Shown: positions 55,608-64,000 of the stretch, one piece after another
How positions within the stretch are numbered: position 1 is the first letter of the stretch
Layout of the letters: the number at the start of each line of letters is the position of its first letter
Source: Agarilytica sp045430285
GTDB lineage: Bacteria > Pseudomonadota > Gammaproteobacteria > Pseudomonadales > Cellvibrionaceae
DNA length: 64,000 nt
Assembly: GCA_045430285.1 (NCBI GenBank)
Contig: JAILXV010000002.1
Span: 1 to 64,000, forward strand
Reading direction: 5' to 3'
Program-made: the position numbers and the translations under genes
Notes under the pieces: generated by a model
What the model saw: the letters and a program-made list of their open reading frames with translations, nothing else
What the model was told of the DNA's origin: nothing
Databases searched by the model: none

Positions 55608-56126
55608 ATGCAAGAAGAATACGAGCCATTTGAAGATGGCGAAGACCTTAAAAGCAAAACAAAAGTTAAAAATGAAATGCTCGCGCTTCAGAAGCTAGGC
55701 GCCGCAATTGCAGAACTGACTCGTGAGCAACAAGCAAAAATCCCACTCGACGAAACACTGCGCAATACCATTGAAGAAGCCCCGAAGATAAAAAGTAACA
55801 GCGCTAAAAAACGGCATATGCAGTTTATTGGCAAGCTAATGCGAAACAGTGATTATGAAGCGATTGAACAAGCCTATGAAGATATCCTCAATACCAATCA
55901 CCGACTTACGCGGCAACAACACACTATCGAACGTTGGCGAGACGAGCTGATTCAAAGTGGCGACAAAATGTCAGCCTTTATCGAAGAATTCCCGAATACA
56001 GACCGCCAACAATTACGGCAATTATTACGTTCGGCACAAAAAGAGGCTGCTCAGAATAAGCCGCCGGCGAGCGCCAGAAAATTGTTTCGCTTTTTACGCG
56101 ATACTATTCAGCAAGCTCAAGATTAG
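55608..56126 (+). CDS. darP: Ribosome biogenesis factor DarP (YjgA, DUF615)
   Basis: 172 residues, highly charged and helical. KSKTKVKNEMLALQKLG near the start and SAKKRHMQFIGKLMR at about 65-80 are DUF615 signatures. E. coli YjgA associates with late 50S precursors. It converges on msrB with 25 bp between. Confidence 0.93.
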   Translation: MQEEYEPFEDGEDLKSKTKVKNEMLALQKLGAAIAELTREQQAKIPLDETLRNTIEEAPKIKSNSAKKRHMQFIGKLMRNSDYEAIEQAYEDILNTNHRLTRQQHTIERWRDELIQSGDKMSAFIEEFPNTDRQQLRQLLRSAQKEAAQNKPPASARKLFRFLRDTIQQAQD

Positions 56127-56151
56127 TATAAATAACAGTTTTTAAACGACG

Positions 56152-56766
56152 CTATTCGGGAACGACAACTTCTTCACTTTCACCAAATGGTCCAAGCACG
56201 TCAACCTGAGCGGCAGGCACAAACGCCAGCGCAGCCGAGTTAATACAATAGCGTAAGCCCGTAGGTTTAGGGCCATCTTCAAATAGGTGGCCGAGATGTT
56301 CCCCGCAGCGAGAAAGCACTTCAACACGACGCATACCCCAACTGCGATCTTCTTTTAACACGATATTATCTTTATCGAACACATCCCAAAAGCTGGGCCA
56401 ACCAGTGCCCGACTTAAATTTATGATTCGATTTGAACACGGGAATACGGCACCCCTTAGAGACAAAAACACCCTCACGATTTTCTTTCAATAATTCGCCT
56501 GTAAAAGCCCGCTCAGTGGCCTGCTCCCACAACACTTCGTACGACTGTTTACCCAGCAAGGCACGCCATACATTATCTGGAACTTGATCTAATCGCTCCC
56601 CAGCTTTAATCCATTTTTTAGCCGTCGTGATATCGACTTCAGAAATACTTTCGGCTGAACCAAATACCGCATCAGGCGTTTCGACAAGTTGCGTCGCGAT
56701 ACCCGTCGCGGTCACGCAGAGAAGAATAGCGAAAGGGATTAAAAAACGGGGGGACATAATCTTCAT
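56152..56766 (-). CDS. msrB: Exported peptide-methionine (R)-S-oxide reductase (MsrB)
   Basis: 204 residues. An N-terminal signal/anchor (about 6-24) sends it to the envelope, then a ~45-residue linker, then the MsrB domain: KFKSGTGWPSFW at 116-127, GHLFEDGPKPTGLRYCINS with catalytic C174. Each of the two zinc CxxC pairs has lost its first cysteine (S103/C106 and L151/C154), so the structural zinc is probably absent and C106 or C154 may resolve the sulfenic acid. It would repair methionine-R-sulfoxide in periplasmic proteins. Confidence 0.88.
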   Translation of the reverse strand: MKIMSPRFLIPFAILLCVTATGIATQLVETPDAVFGSAESISEVDITTAKKWIKAGERLDQVPDNVWRALLGKQSYEVLWEQATERAFTGELLKENREGVFVSKGCRIPVFKSNHKFKSGTGWPSFWDVFDKDNIVLKEDRSWGMRRVEVLSRCGEHLGHLFEDGPKPTGLRYCINSAALAFVPAAQVDVLGPFGESEEVVVPE

Positions 56767-56861
56767 CGTAAAAACCTAACTAAAGCCAGCTCACTGAAAA
56801 ACCCATAAGGACCGCGTAATATACTGCAATAAACAGAACTGAAGATCATCACAAAAACATC

Positions 56862-57689
56862 TCAGAACAAACGTCTATGCGCCTGCACCGGCATATCACG
56901 GCGAATATCGTCCACGGCCGCAAGGTCCAACGCCTCAACCAAAAGCCCTTCGCCCTGAGCAAGCTCCGACATGATTTCACCCCAAGGACTCACAATCATA
57001 CTTTGCCCCCAAGTAGCGCGACCGACATCGTGACGCCCACCCTGATTTGCCGCAACAATGTAACACTGAGACTCTATCGCACGGGCACGCAATAATATTT
57101 CCCAATGTGCTCTACCAGTCACTTCAGTAAAAGCAGCAGGCACAAAAATCACTTTCGCACCTTGCTGAGCCAACCGAATAAACATTTCCGGAAATCTTAA
57201 GTCGTAACAAATAGCAAGACCAAAGGTACCCCAAGGCGTACCGAATGTTTCCACGTTGACGCCATGCGCATACTCATCAGACTCACGATAAGTTTTTACA
57301 TGATCACCTACCTGGGCATCGAATAAATGTATTTTTTTATACTGGCCTGATACCTGGCCAGATGAATCGAAGACCATACTTGTCGCAAAGGGCTTTTGTG
57401 TCGCTCCACTGCCATCATTTACGAGACTCTGAACCGCCATTGGATATGAACCTGCAACGACCCATAGCTTCTGACGACGTGCCATATCGGACATATTCTG
57501 AATAAACGCTTTCTGCTCAACTAAACTCGGCTTATTTTTACTGCCATAAGTTAAAAAATTTTCTGGCAACACAGCAACATCTGCTCCGGCTAATTTTGCC
57601 TCGCCAAGCAGTCGCGTTGCAGCCTGAAGATTTTTCTCTTCACTAGAACAGCTCAACATCTGTATTGCGGCTACATTCAACTTACTCAT
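56862..57689 (-). CDS. Carbon-nitrogen hydrolase, Nit2/omega-amidase type
   Basis: 275-residue nitrilase-superfamily amidase. The Glu-Lys-Cys triad is visible: E43 (VLPENFL), a lysine at 118/119 (QYKKIHLFD) and C161 (LAICYDLRFPE). Closest to the Nit1/Nit2 group that hydrolyses deaminated glutathione or omega-amides. Located behind yhdP as in Pseudomonas, though tldD, often next, is absent. The ATG is directly preceded by eight GGTTAAA heptamers, which also supply the only ribosome-binding-like AAAGG. Confidence 0.9.
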   Translation of the reverse strand: MSKLNVAAIQMLSCSSEEKNLQAATRLLGEAKLAGADVAVLPENFLTYGSKNKPSLVEQKAFIQNMSDMARRQKLWVVAGSYPMAVQSLVNDGSGATQKPFATSMVFDSSGQVSGQYKKIHLFDAQVGDHVKTYRESDEYAHGVNVETFGTPWGTFGLAICYDLRFPEMFIRLAQQGAKVIFVPAAFTEVTGRAHWEILLRARAIESQCYIVAANQGGRHDVGRATWGQSMIVSPWGEIMSELAQGEGLLVEALDLAAVDDIRRDMPVQAHRRLF

Positions 57690-57744
57690 TTAACCTTTAA
57701 CCTTTAACCTTTAACCTTTAACCTTTAACCTTTAACCTTTAACC
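57689..57744 (-). repeat. Eight tandem heptamers abutting a start codon
   Basis: Plus strand TTTAACC repeated eight times exactly (56 bp); on the coding strand GGTTAAA x8, the last A being the A of the nit2 ATG. Each unit creates an AAAGG. Short unit, perfect copies and a position in the 5' untranslated region are the marks of a slippage-prone, possibly phase-variable, tract. Confidence 0.93.
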
Positions 57745-57797
57745 AAAATAAAAACTGAAACATAAACCCAAGTGTAAACAGGGCTCTGCTAAACATA

Positions 57798-60700
57798 TTA
57801 TTCACTGGTTCCATCAGTAGTCTTGACAGGAACTTCTACTTCAGCTGCGCCTTTTTTTGCTTTAATTGCTGGCACCTCAGCCTCATCATCGTTTGCACGC
57901 TCTTTCTTTAATGCATCGCCACGACGCTGTGCTGCGCCAATATCAAAAATTTTCTTCACCTTCACCTTAGGGTCTTCCCAGGATCCGGACACACCAACAT
58001 TGAGCGAAGAGGCACGATCAAGTTGCTTCTTAAACATCTTACTCATGACATACAAGCCAATAGCAGCAGGTAAATTAACCACGATCGCGGTAGCAAATGC
58101 CGCACTGCTCGCCAGCGGTAACGTGACCACCATATCACTATCAATTTCTTCATTAACCACATCAATTGTGCCGACAAGCTGCACATAAGACGATGAAGAT
58201 TCCACTATCAACGGATCCGTTAAATAGATCTTGCCATCCTTAATATCCAAATCCCCGTGGATTTTATCGTAAGAATATCCTTGTGATGCGAGATCGGAAA
58301 AATCTAAACGTAAACGACGCAGAATCGTATCAAAATTAAATAAGGCCAATAATCGCAGCAAACCATTTTCATCACTGCCCGCACCTCGGGTAAAGCTTCC
58401 TTTTTTAATATCGAGGTTTACAATGCCCTCGACTATTTTTAATGTCACCTGATCGGGGGCTCCAGGCCACTGCGCATCAATATTTATCACCGCAGACTCA
58501 CTCTTCAATAACCGTTCTTGCCCCCAAGCATCAAAAACATCACCTAAGTTCTTCGAGGTTATCGTTCCCAAGAATTGGCTGCTTTGCCCCAATTCATCCT
58601 TAAGCCAAACAAATTCTGCACCGCCATCTACTCCTCCCAGCTGCATTCCTTTTGTCTGTGCATGAATATTATGTACCACCACTCCGCCCTCAATGGCTCG
58701 CAACTTAAAGTTCCATGACCCGTAATTAGAATCTCCCAAGCTAAACTCTTCAGATGAAAAATCTATATCGACTGCACGAGTAAGATCAATATCCGCCAAC
58801 ACGCTCGTTGGCAAGGCATCCTTTTCATCGTCGGTATTATCTTTATCTGCATCTTCTTCATTCGTTTCGTCAATATCTTGAAAGCGAAGATAGGCAAGTT
58901 CCAATGCGATTGGGCGATCATCTTCTGGCACTAACACTTTCCCTGCCATAAGCTCACTGTCTATATCCAACACCCAATATGGCGATTGACGATGGCCTTT
59001 CACTTGCAAGCCGTCGATTTCGAAAGTGCCCAGAAGAAATTTATCGATAAACACATCGATATCTACTGGAATATCGCCACTCTCGACGTCATCGTTCTCC
59101 GACGAAGACTCCGCTACCTTTTGGAAATATTCATTTTTTGCCGCGTTCCATATATCCAAATCGAAGTGACCCAAATTTCCCACGACATCGAATACACCAG
59201 TGTTTTCTAGTCGCGCAGATTCGACCTCTTCGGGATTAAAATTATTAATTTCAAACTTTGCACTTACCTCTTCATTTTTCGTATTTAACACACTGAGCCG
59301 GAGCAACTTGTCAAAAGTAAATTTGTACTCCTCGGCATCATCAAAAAATCGCACCTTACTTTTGAATGCAATAGCATCTTCTTTTTTCTTATAAAAGGGA
59401 TCGGGAAGTTTCAGCTCGACCCCTTTTAATGAAGAGCTCACATTAACCTCTAAAGGCACCCGCGCTGCGTCGCCAGGAATAGTAATATCGCCCAAAACAG
59501 CCGCGTCACCTGTAGCAAACTTCAATTCCGGACGACGAGTCCAACCATATAAATCATCCACACTGGCACGACCAGAAAACTCGATTATCGTATCGTGTAT
59601 ATCTTTGCCGTCACTCTGCTGCTGAGAATGTGTCGAGATATTAGCCTCATAAGGTTTACCCCACACATAGCCCGTTAACTTGTCTGCAAAAAGCCCTTTC
59701 TCCGTCTGATATATTAAATCTCCAGCGATGTGTTTAATATCCAACCCAAGATCAGGCATCGCTATATTCGCATCCGAAAACCTCACGTCGATATTGTGTG
59801 ACAAACCCTCACTATCCGAATTTAGCGGAATGATTAATTCCACCTTCGCCGCTACACCACCAGAAAAATCCCAGCCATCAAATGTCGAACCGATATGTTG
59901 TTTTATGGGGCTCTTCTTCAGTAAAGTCATTGCTGACTTTGCATCACTCGCCAAGCTTCCCTCGATCGATAACGCTCGCCCATTTTGGGTGGCGTCCTCA
60001 ACCAAGCTAATAGCCGCATCGAATACGGAATTACCTAACAATGATGCTTTCGCCACGCGCACATCTAGCCGCTCATTCTCCAACGAAAGCGTACCCGTGA
60101 CCCCATCCAACTCTGGCCATTCCTTATCAAACACCAGGTTCCCATCGTAGACCTCCCCATACAATTGAATAGTAGGAGGTGCGGGCGGATTCTTTTCTAC
60201 CGAGCCATGATAAAGAAAGCGCGCATTCGCAATACGCCCTTTCTTGATACTGGTACCGAGCCATTCATATAGATGTTTAGGTATGGTTTTGGGAACATAT
60301 TTCTTATGGTTTTTCGCTAAAGTATTTTTAATGCCAATCGATAAGGTCATTGATTGCTCACCGTATTCTTTCGCGAACGGCAGGCTCAGATGCAGATAAC
60401 CACTGCCTTCCTCCTCAGGATTTTTGACCGTTAACAATCCTGAACTAATATGCGTCATGCGCTTTTCTAAATCGACATCCCAAGCTATCTGCCCTTGCGC
60501 TTCCTCAAAGTACAGCGGCTCGTAATAGACTTTAGGCAAGCCGATCGTAAACCCATTTTTGACAAAAACATCCATACGTCCAGAAAGCATACTGCTTGAT
60601 ACATAGCCATTAACGTTTTCGAAGGACGGTACTCCCATGACAGCATTAGATGACCCTTGCTCTACAACAGCATTCGCCAGAAAATACCCAGACGCTTTAT

Positions 60701-61886
60701 CCGTAAGCTGTATATTGATATTTTTTAACGTTCCGCTTGGTGATAACTCCTTTACAATATCCTCAGCTTTTTCATTTCCAAGACCAACACCAAGCACTAC
60801 ATCAACCCAGGGCTTGACCGAAACTTCTTTTATTTTCAGGCCCAAAAAATTTCGCCCAACACCGTACAGATGAATATCCGTAAGAGGTGAACTCATCGCT
60901 GCCCAGTCCGCTTGCAATGATTTTAACGTGATACCCCAACCTTCTGAAGCATGTCCTCGCCCATGAAACTGTGCCTGGACACGCTTAGGCATATTCAATG
61001 TCTGCCCCAACAGCTGAAGCTCGCCCTCAGCATCTATTTCGCCACGCAATGTCGTCCCTTTATCAGCATCCCCCCGAAACCATAATTTTACATTCACATG
61101 GTGATCATTTTTTACTGCAACACGTTCTGTTAAGGCTAAGGCTTTAACAAGATTCAACGTAGGAAATTGTTGAAGTTCCAGATACCCATTGGCGACAAAA
61201 TTGGGTTTTCTTGGATCGCCGTGTCCTTCAACTACAAGAGAAAAAGCCTCAGCATCCTCCACATCCAAACTCGCGCGAATGCGATGAAAATCACGATCAT
61301 TTTCTATGGAGATTTCCGGAATATCCACATAAGCTGACTCTCCGGAATAATATTGCAAATCAAAGTGCACGGAACTTATACTTACTCGACGACCCACAAG
61401 AAAAATATTGTAAGGATCGCCAACTGTATTTTTATTCTTCGTCGCAGGGGATTTTTTATTGACGTCAGGCATGCCTGGAATAGACCAGCGACCATTTTCA
61501 GACTGCACAAAACGCGTGGTAAATCCGTCAAATTTAAGTTGGCGCCATGACAAACGGCGATCAATTAAGGAATTAATAATGCTCAGTTCAGAAACAGCTT
61601 CTTGAATTTGGAAAACCGTTTCTCCCTGCGGAGATTTAATCACAACGCCCTGAAGCGAGAGTTTAGGACGTAAGCCTTTCCAACTGGCATCAATGGACTC
61701 AACCTCAATCACCATGCCAAGCTTGCGGCTAAAGTAATCGGTAATCTCATGCTGATAATCATTAACCAGAGGAAATGCTTGCCTACCCAGCTGGACACAT
61801 ACGGCTAAAGCGATAAGCACCGCAAACAATGTCCCCCAGAAACGGCGAGAGATCATATGCCAATGCTTTCGCTGTATTTGGATCAC
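57798..61886 (-). CDS. yhdP: YhdP family AsmA-like envelope protein
   Basis: 1362 residues, the family's usual length. An N-terminal membrane helix (about 15-36), then a very long, mostly beta region with the AsmA-like start DYFSRKLGMVIEVESIDASW and the C-terminal conserved block LLRLLALFNFDTILRRL...YDKIHGDLDIKDG. YhdP, TamB and YdbH are bridge-like proteins that carry phospholipids to the outer membrane. A charged tail rich in Lys/Glu ends it. Start is GTG 61886; an ATG ten codons later is possible. 44 bp after rng. Confidence 0.94.
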   Translation of the reverse strand: MIQIQRKHWHMISRRFWGTLFAVLIALAVCVQLGRQAFPLVNDYQHEITDYFSRKLGMVIEVESIDASWKGLRPKLSLQGVVIKSPQGETVFQIQEAVSELSIINSLIDRRLSWRQLKFDGFTTRFVQSENGRWSIPGMPDVNKKSPATKNKNTVGDPYNIFLVGRRVSISSVHFDLQYYSGESAYVDIPEISIENDRDFHRIRASLDVEDAEAFSLVVEGHGDPRKPNFVANGYLELQQFPTLNLVKALALTERVAVKNDHHVNVKLWFRGDADKGTTLRGEIDAEGELQLLGQTLNMPKRVQAQFHGRGHASEGWGITLKSLQADWAAMSSPLTDIHLYGVGRNFLGLKIKEVSVKPWVDVVLGVGLGNEKAEDIVKELSPSGTLKNINIQLTDKASGYFLANAVVEQGSSNAVMGVPSFENVNGYVSSSMLSGRMDVFVKNGFTIGLPKVYYEPLYFEEAQGQIAWDVDLEKRMTHISSGLLTVKNPEEEGSGYLHLSLPFAKEYGEQSMTLSIGIKNTLAKNHKKYVPKTIPKHLYEWLGTSIKKGRIANARFLYHGSVEKNPPAPPTIQLYGEVYDGNLVFDKEWPELDGVTGTLSLENERLDVRVAKASLLGNSVFDAAISLVEDATQNGRALSIEGSLASDAKSAMTLLKKSPIKQHIGSTFDGWDFSGGVAAKVELIIPLNSDSEGLSHNIDVRFSDANIAMPDLGLDIKHIAGDLIYQTEKGLFADKLTGYVWGKPYEANISTHSQQQSDGKDIHDTIIEFSGRASVDDLYGWTRRPELKFATGDAAVLGDITIPGDAARVPLEVNVSSSLKGVELKLPDPFYKKKEDAIAFKSKVRFFDDAEEYKFTFDKLLRLSVLNTKNEEVSAKFEINNFNPEEVESARLENTGVFDVVGNLGHFDLDIWNAAKNEYFQKVAESSSENDDVESGDIPVDIDVFIDKFLLGTFEIDGLQVKGHRQSPYWVLDIDSELMAGKVLVPEDDRPIALELAYLRFQDIDETNEEDADKDNTDDEKDALPTSVLADIDLTRAVDIDFSSEEFSLGDSNYGSWNFKLRAIEGGVVVHNIHAQTKGMQLGGVDGGAEFVWLKDELGQSSQFLGTITSKNLGDVFDAWGQERLLKSESAVINIDAQWPGAPDQVTLKIVEGIVNLDIKKGSFTRGAGSDENGLLRLLALFNFDTILRRLRLDFSDLASQGYSYDKIHGDLDIKDGKIYLTDPLIVESSSSYVQLVGTIDVVNEEIDSDMVVTLPLASSAAFATAIVVNLPAAIGLYVMSKMFKKQLDRASSLNVGVSGSWEDPKVKVKKIFDIGAAQRRGDALKKERANDDEAEVPAIKAKKGAAEVEVPVKTTDGTSE

Positions 61887-61930
61887 TTGTGAAAACTAAC
61901 CTGTATAAACACGACGCCAGCCTGCTCCAT

Positions 61931-63412
61931 CTAAACCAGCACGATGTCGTACTGCTCTTGAAAATACATGCTTTCAACCTGAAACTGAATCGTTCGACCA
62001 ATAAATTCTTCCAGATCAGCAACGTTGGCAGACTCTTCATCGAGTAAGCGATCGATCACCGCCTGCGATGCGAGCACTAAAAATTTTTCGTTTTCGTAGG
62101 TTCTCGCTTCACGCAAAATTTCACGGAATATTTCGTAACACACGGTTTCTGCCGATTTTAGTGTACCGCGACCTTCACACACAGGGCAGGGCTCACACAA
62201 CACTTGCCCCAAACTTTCTCGCGTACGCTTGCGCGTCATTTCCACCAAACCTAATTCAGACACACCCGTGATACTGGTCTTTGCCCGATCCTTCTCCATA
62301 TTTTTTTCAAGACTGCGTAACACCTGACGCTGATGTTCTTCATCTTTCATATCAATAAAATCAATAATGATGATCCCACCAAGGTTACGCACCCGTAGTT
62401 GACGTGCAATAGCTGCCGTCGCTTCCAAGTTTGTTTTGAAAATTGTCTCTTCTAAATTCCTATGCCCCACAAATGCACCGGTGTTGATATCGATAGTAGT
62501 CATGGCTTCGGTCTGTTCAATAATAAGGTAGCCACCTGATTTCAAAAGCACTTTACGCTGCAAGGCTTTTTGAATTTCATTTTCTACACCGTATAAATCA
62601 AACAGTGGGCGCTCACCTGGGTAGTGTTCAAGTCGACCGCCAATTTCGGGCGCATAATGCTTGGCAAACTTTTCCATCCGCGCGTGGGATTCTCGGGAAT
62701 CTATCCGAACTTTTTCAATATTGGGCCGCATCAAATCACGTACCGTGCGCATAAACAGCGGCATGTCTTCATACACGATTGAAGGAGCCTTGGCCTTTTT
62801 AATGGAATCTTCCAAGTCATGCCAGAGGTGGAAAACAAAAGGAATATCCGCATGAAGCTCTTCACGAGAAGCGCCTTCTGCCACCGTGCGAATAATAAAA
62901 CCGCCCACGGGGTACTTCTCTTTATGCGCTTCCGCTAACGACATTACGACCGCCTTTAAACGCTCACGCTCTTCATCATCTTCAATGCGATTCGAAATAC
63001 CAATATGATCGGTGTTTGGCATGTACACCAAGTAACGCGCAGATACCGACAAATGTGTGGTTAGGCGAGCGCCTTTAGTGCCTATAGGGTCTTTTGTCAC
63101 TTGGACAAGTACCGACTGCCCCTCTCTCAACAATTCGCGAATGTCCGCGTCTTCGTTAGCCTTTTGCTCGATGCCGTGCTTATCAAGTGGCGCAATATCA
63201 GCCGTATGAATAAAGCCCGCGCGCTCCTGACCAATATCGACAAAAGCGGCTTGCATACCAGGCAACACACGAACAACTTTACCTTTATATATGTTGCCGA
63301 CAAATCCTTTGCTGCGCGCACGCTCAACATACACTTCTTGCAGCACACCATTTTCAACTAAGGCTGCGCGGGTTTCCGTCGGGCCGAAATTTACCAGTAT
63401 TTCTTCACTCAT
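61931..63412 (-). CDS. rng: Ribonuclease G
   Basis: 493 residues. An N-terminal S1 domain (about 35-130), catalytic domain with the Mg2+-binding aspartates in TIDINTGAFVGHRN near 308 and IIDFIDMKDEEH near 352, and the zinc-link CEPCPVCEGRGT near 413. Matures the 16S 5' end and decays some mRNAs. It lacks the long C-terminal scaffold of RNase E. Overlaps the maf stop. Confidence 0.96.
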   Translation of the reverse strand: MSEEILVNFGPTETRAALVENGVLQEVYVERARSKGFVGNIYKGKVVRVLPGMQAAFVDIGQERAGFIHTADIAPLDKHGIEQKANEDADIRELLREGQSVLVQVTKDPIGTKGARLTTHLSVSARYLVYMPNTDHIGISNRIEDDEERERLKAVVMSLAEAHKEKYPVGGFIIRTVAEGASREELHADIPFVFHLWHDLEDSIKKAKAPSIVYEDMPLFMRTVRDLMRPNIEKVRIDSRESHARMEKFAKHYAPEIGGRLEHYPGERPLFDLYGVENEIQKALQRKVLLKSGGYLIIEQTEAMTTIDINTGAFVGHRNLEETIFKTNLEATAAIARQLRVRNLGGIIIIDFIDMKDEEHQRQVLRSLEKNMEKDRAKTSITGVSELGLVEMTRKRTRESLGQVLCEPCPVCEGRGTLKSAETVCYEIFREILREARTYENEKFLVLASQAVIDRLLDEESANVADLEEFIGRTIQFQVESMYFQEQYDIVLV

Positions 63413-64000
63413 AAATGCCTATTCCAAACCTTAATCCCATGATCATTTAATAATGGGACCAAAGTTTCTATGGGCAGCCCCACCACTCCGGAGTAGCTGC
63501 CGTGAATTTCTTTTACAAAGGTGGCGGCCAAGCCTTGGATCGCATAGCCACCCGCTTTGTCTTGAGGCTCACCCGTCTGCCAGTATTCTGCTATCTCGGT
63601 ATCTGAGAGCGTTCGAAAACAAACCTCCGTCGCACTGCTATCTGTGCGGGTCCAATCACTCAGCAAACATCCTCGTTCATCTGCAATACAGATAGCTATC
63701 GCCGTAATCACTGAATGGGAACATGCCGACAACATACTCATCATGCGCGTAAAGTCGTCAAAGTTAGCAGGTTTTTCTAACACTTCACCATCGCACACAA
63801 CGATCGTATCTGAGCCTAAGGTTGGTAATCCTGGATACGCCTTGGCACCGGCTTCGGCTTTGGATAACGCCAAACGATTTACATAGGCATGCGGTGCTTC
63901 AGAGTGCTCCCGCAGTTCCGGCACATTTACACTAACCGTTCTATATCGGACGCCAATTTGATCCAACAGTTCACGCCGGCGGGGAGATTTTGAAGCTAGC
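63409..64000 (-). CDS. maf: Maf-like nucleotide pyrophosphatase (partial, start outside window)
   Basis: About 197 codons visible to the window edge. The first residues, LASKSPRRRELLD, are the conserved Maf N-terminus, so only a handful of residues are missing. The catalytic Asp is in LGSDTIVVCDG, and IETLVPLL is near the end. YhdE-type Maf removes pyrophosphate from dTTP/UTP or modified nucleotides. Followed by rng with a 4-bp overlap, as in E. coli and Pseudomonas. Confidence 0.94.
   Translation of the reverse strand, partial: LASKSPRRRELLDQIGVRYRTVSVNVPELREHSEAPHAYVNRLALSKAEAGAKAYPGLPTLGSDTIVVCDGEVLEKPANFDDFTRMMSMLSACSHSVITAIAICIADERGCLLSDWTRTDSSATEVCFRTLSDTEIAEYWQTGEPQDKAGGYAIQGLAATFVKEIHGSYSGVVGLPIETLVPLLNDHGIKVWNRHL

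Noticed and set aside
57689..57744. Heptamer array as a CRISPR
   Set aside because: Units are 7 bp with no spacers, so it is a simple tandem repeat.

Overview
The window is chromosomal DNA of a gammaproteobacterium. Evidence: the lptC-lptA-lptB-rpoN-ptsN-rapZ-ptsO block, the rsmI/lpoA-yraN-diaA-dolP block, rplM-rpsI-petA-petBC-sspA-sspB, maf-rng-yhdP-nit2, and tyrS lying directly upstream of a ribosomal RNA operon next to an M23 peptidase and anmK. This layout resembles Pseudomonas/Cellvibrio-type genomes more than enterics. A glucosylglycerate (compatible solute) cluster fits a marine or salt-exposed life, but that is inference. No phage, insertion sequence, CRISPR array or tRNA gene was seen.

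Layout: 1-1312 is the 5' part of a 16S rRNA gene (minus strand) with its strong promoter and boxA leader. It contains an NN pair that stands for about 35 missing bases. 1.7-10 kb holds tyrS, an M23 endopeptidase, anmK, rsmI and lpoA-yraN-diaA-dolP. 10-14.3 kb holds a thiolase and a LemA/M48 protease pair. 14.3-21.5 kb (minus strand) holds a YIP1 membrane protein, sspB, sspA, a fused cytochrome b/c1 gene, petA, rpsI, rplM and zapE. 21.7-23.5 kb holds zapG and a DegS-type protease. 23.8-28.7 kb is a four-gene glucosylglycerate metabolism cluster. 28.7-40.9 kb is an accessory nitrogen/redox island. 41-45.4 kb (minus strand) holds hisD, hisG, murA, ibaG and mlaC. 45.8-54 kb holds the LPS-export and rpoN/PTS-Ntr block. 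54-64 kb holds mgtE, darP, msrB, nit2, yhdP, rng and maf, the last cut by the window edge.

The most interesting part is 28.7-40.9 kb. A stand-alone NIT-like (nitrate/nitrite sensing) membrane protein is divergent from a six-gene operon. That operon starts with a near-perfect sigma-54 promoter and an 18-bp palindrome at the predicted start of transcription. Its first protein joins a NirB-like FAD/NAD module and a BFD-type [2Fe-2S] domain to a membrane domain with two HX13H helices, the di-heme b signature of ferric-reductase-like proteins. The following genes encode a membrane-anchored cytochrome c with ten CXXCH motifs plus one CX4CH motif, a heme-binding DUF3365 lipoprotein, a mono-heme cytochrome c lipoprotein, a group I truncated hemoglobin and a ferredoxin-NAD(P)H reductase. 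Read together this looks like an electron conduit from cytosolic NAD(P)H through the membrane to periplasmic hemes. A second sigma-54 promoter then drives a nitrate-type ABC transporter (nrtABC-like) and a porin. The operon's substrate is unknown. Nitrogen-oxide chemistry is inferred from context only. The sigma-54 gene itself (rpoN) and the nitrogen PTS proteins are encoded 10-14 kb downstream.

Other oddities: a cytochrome b/c1 polyprotein gene; an mlaC gene without mlaFEDB beside it; rpoN and ptsN adjacent with no hpf between them; eight tandem heptamers abutting the start codon of the nitrilase gene; a 24-bp perfect inverted repeat after mgtE; and an MsrB lacking half of its zinc cysteines.
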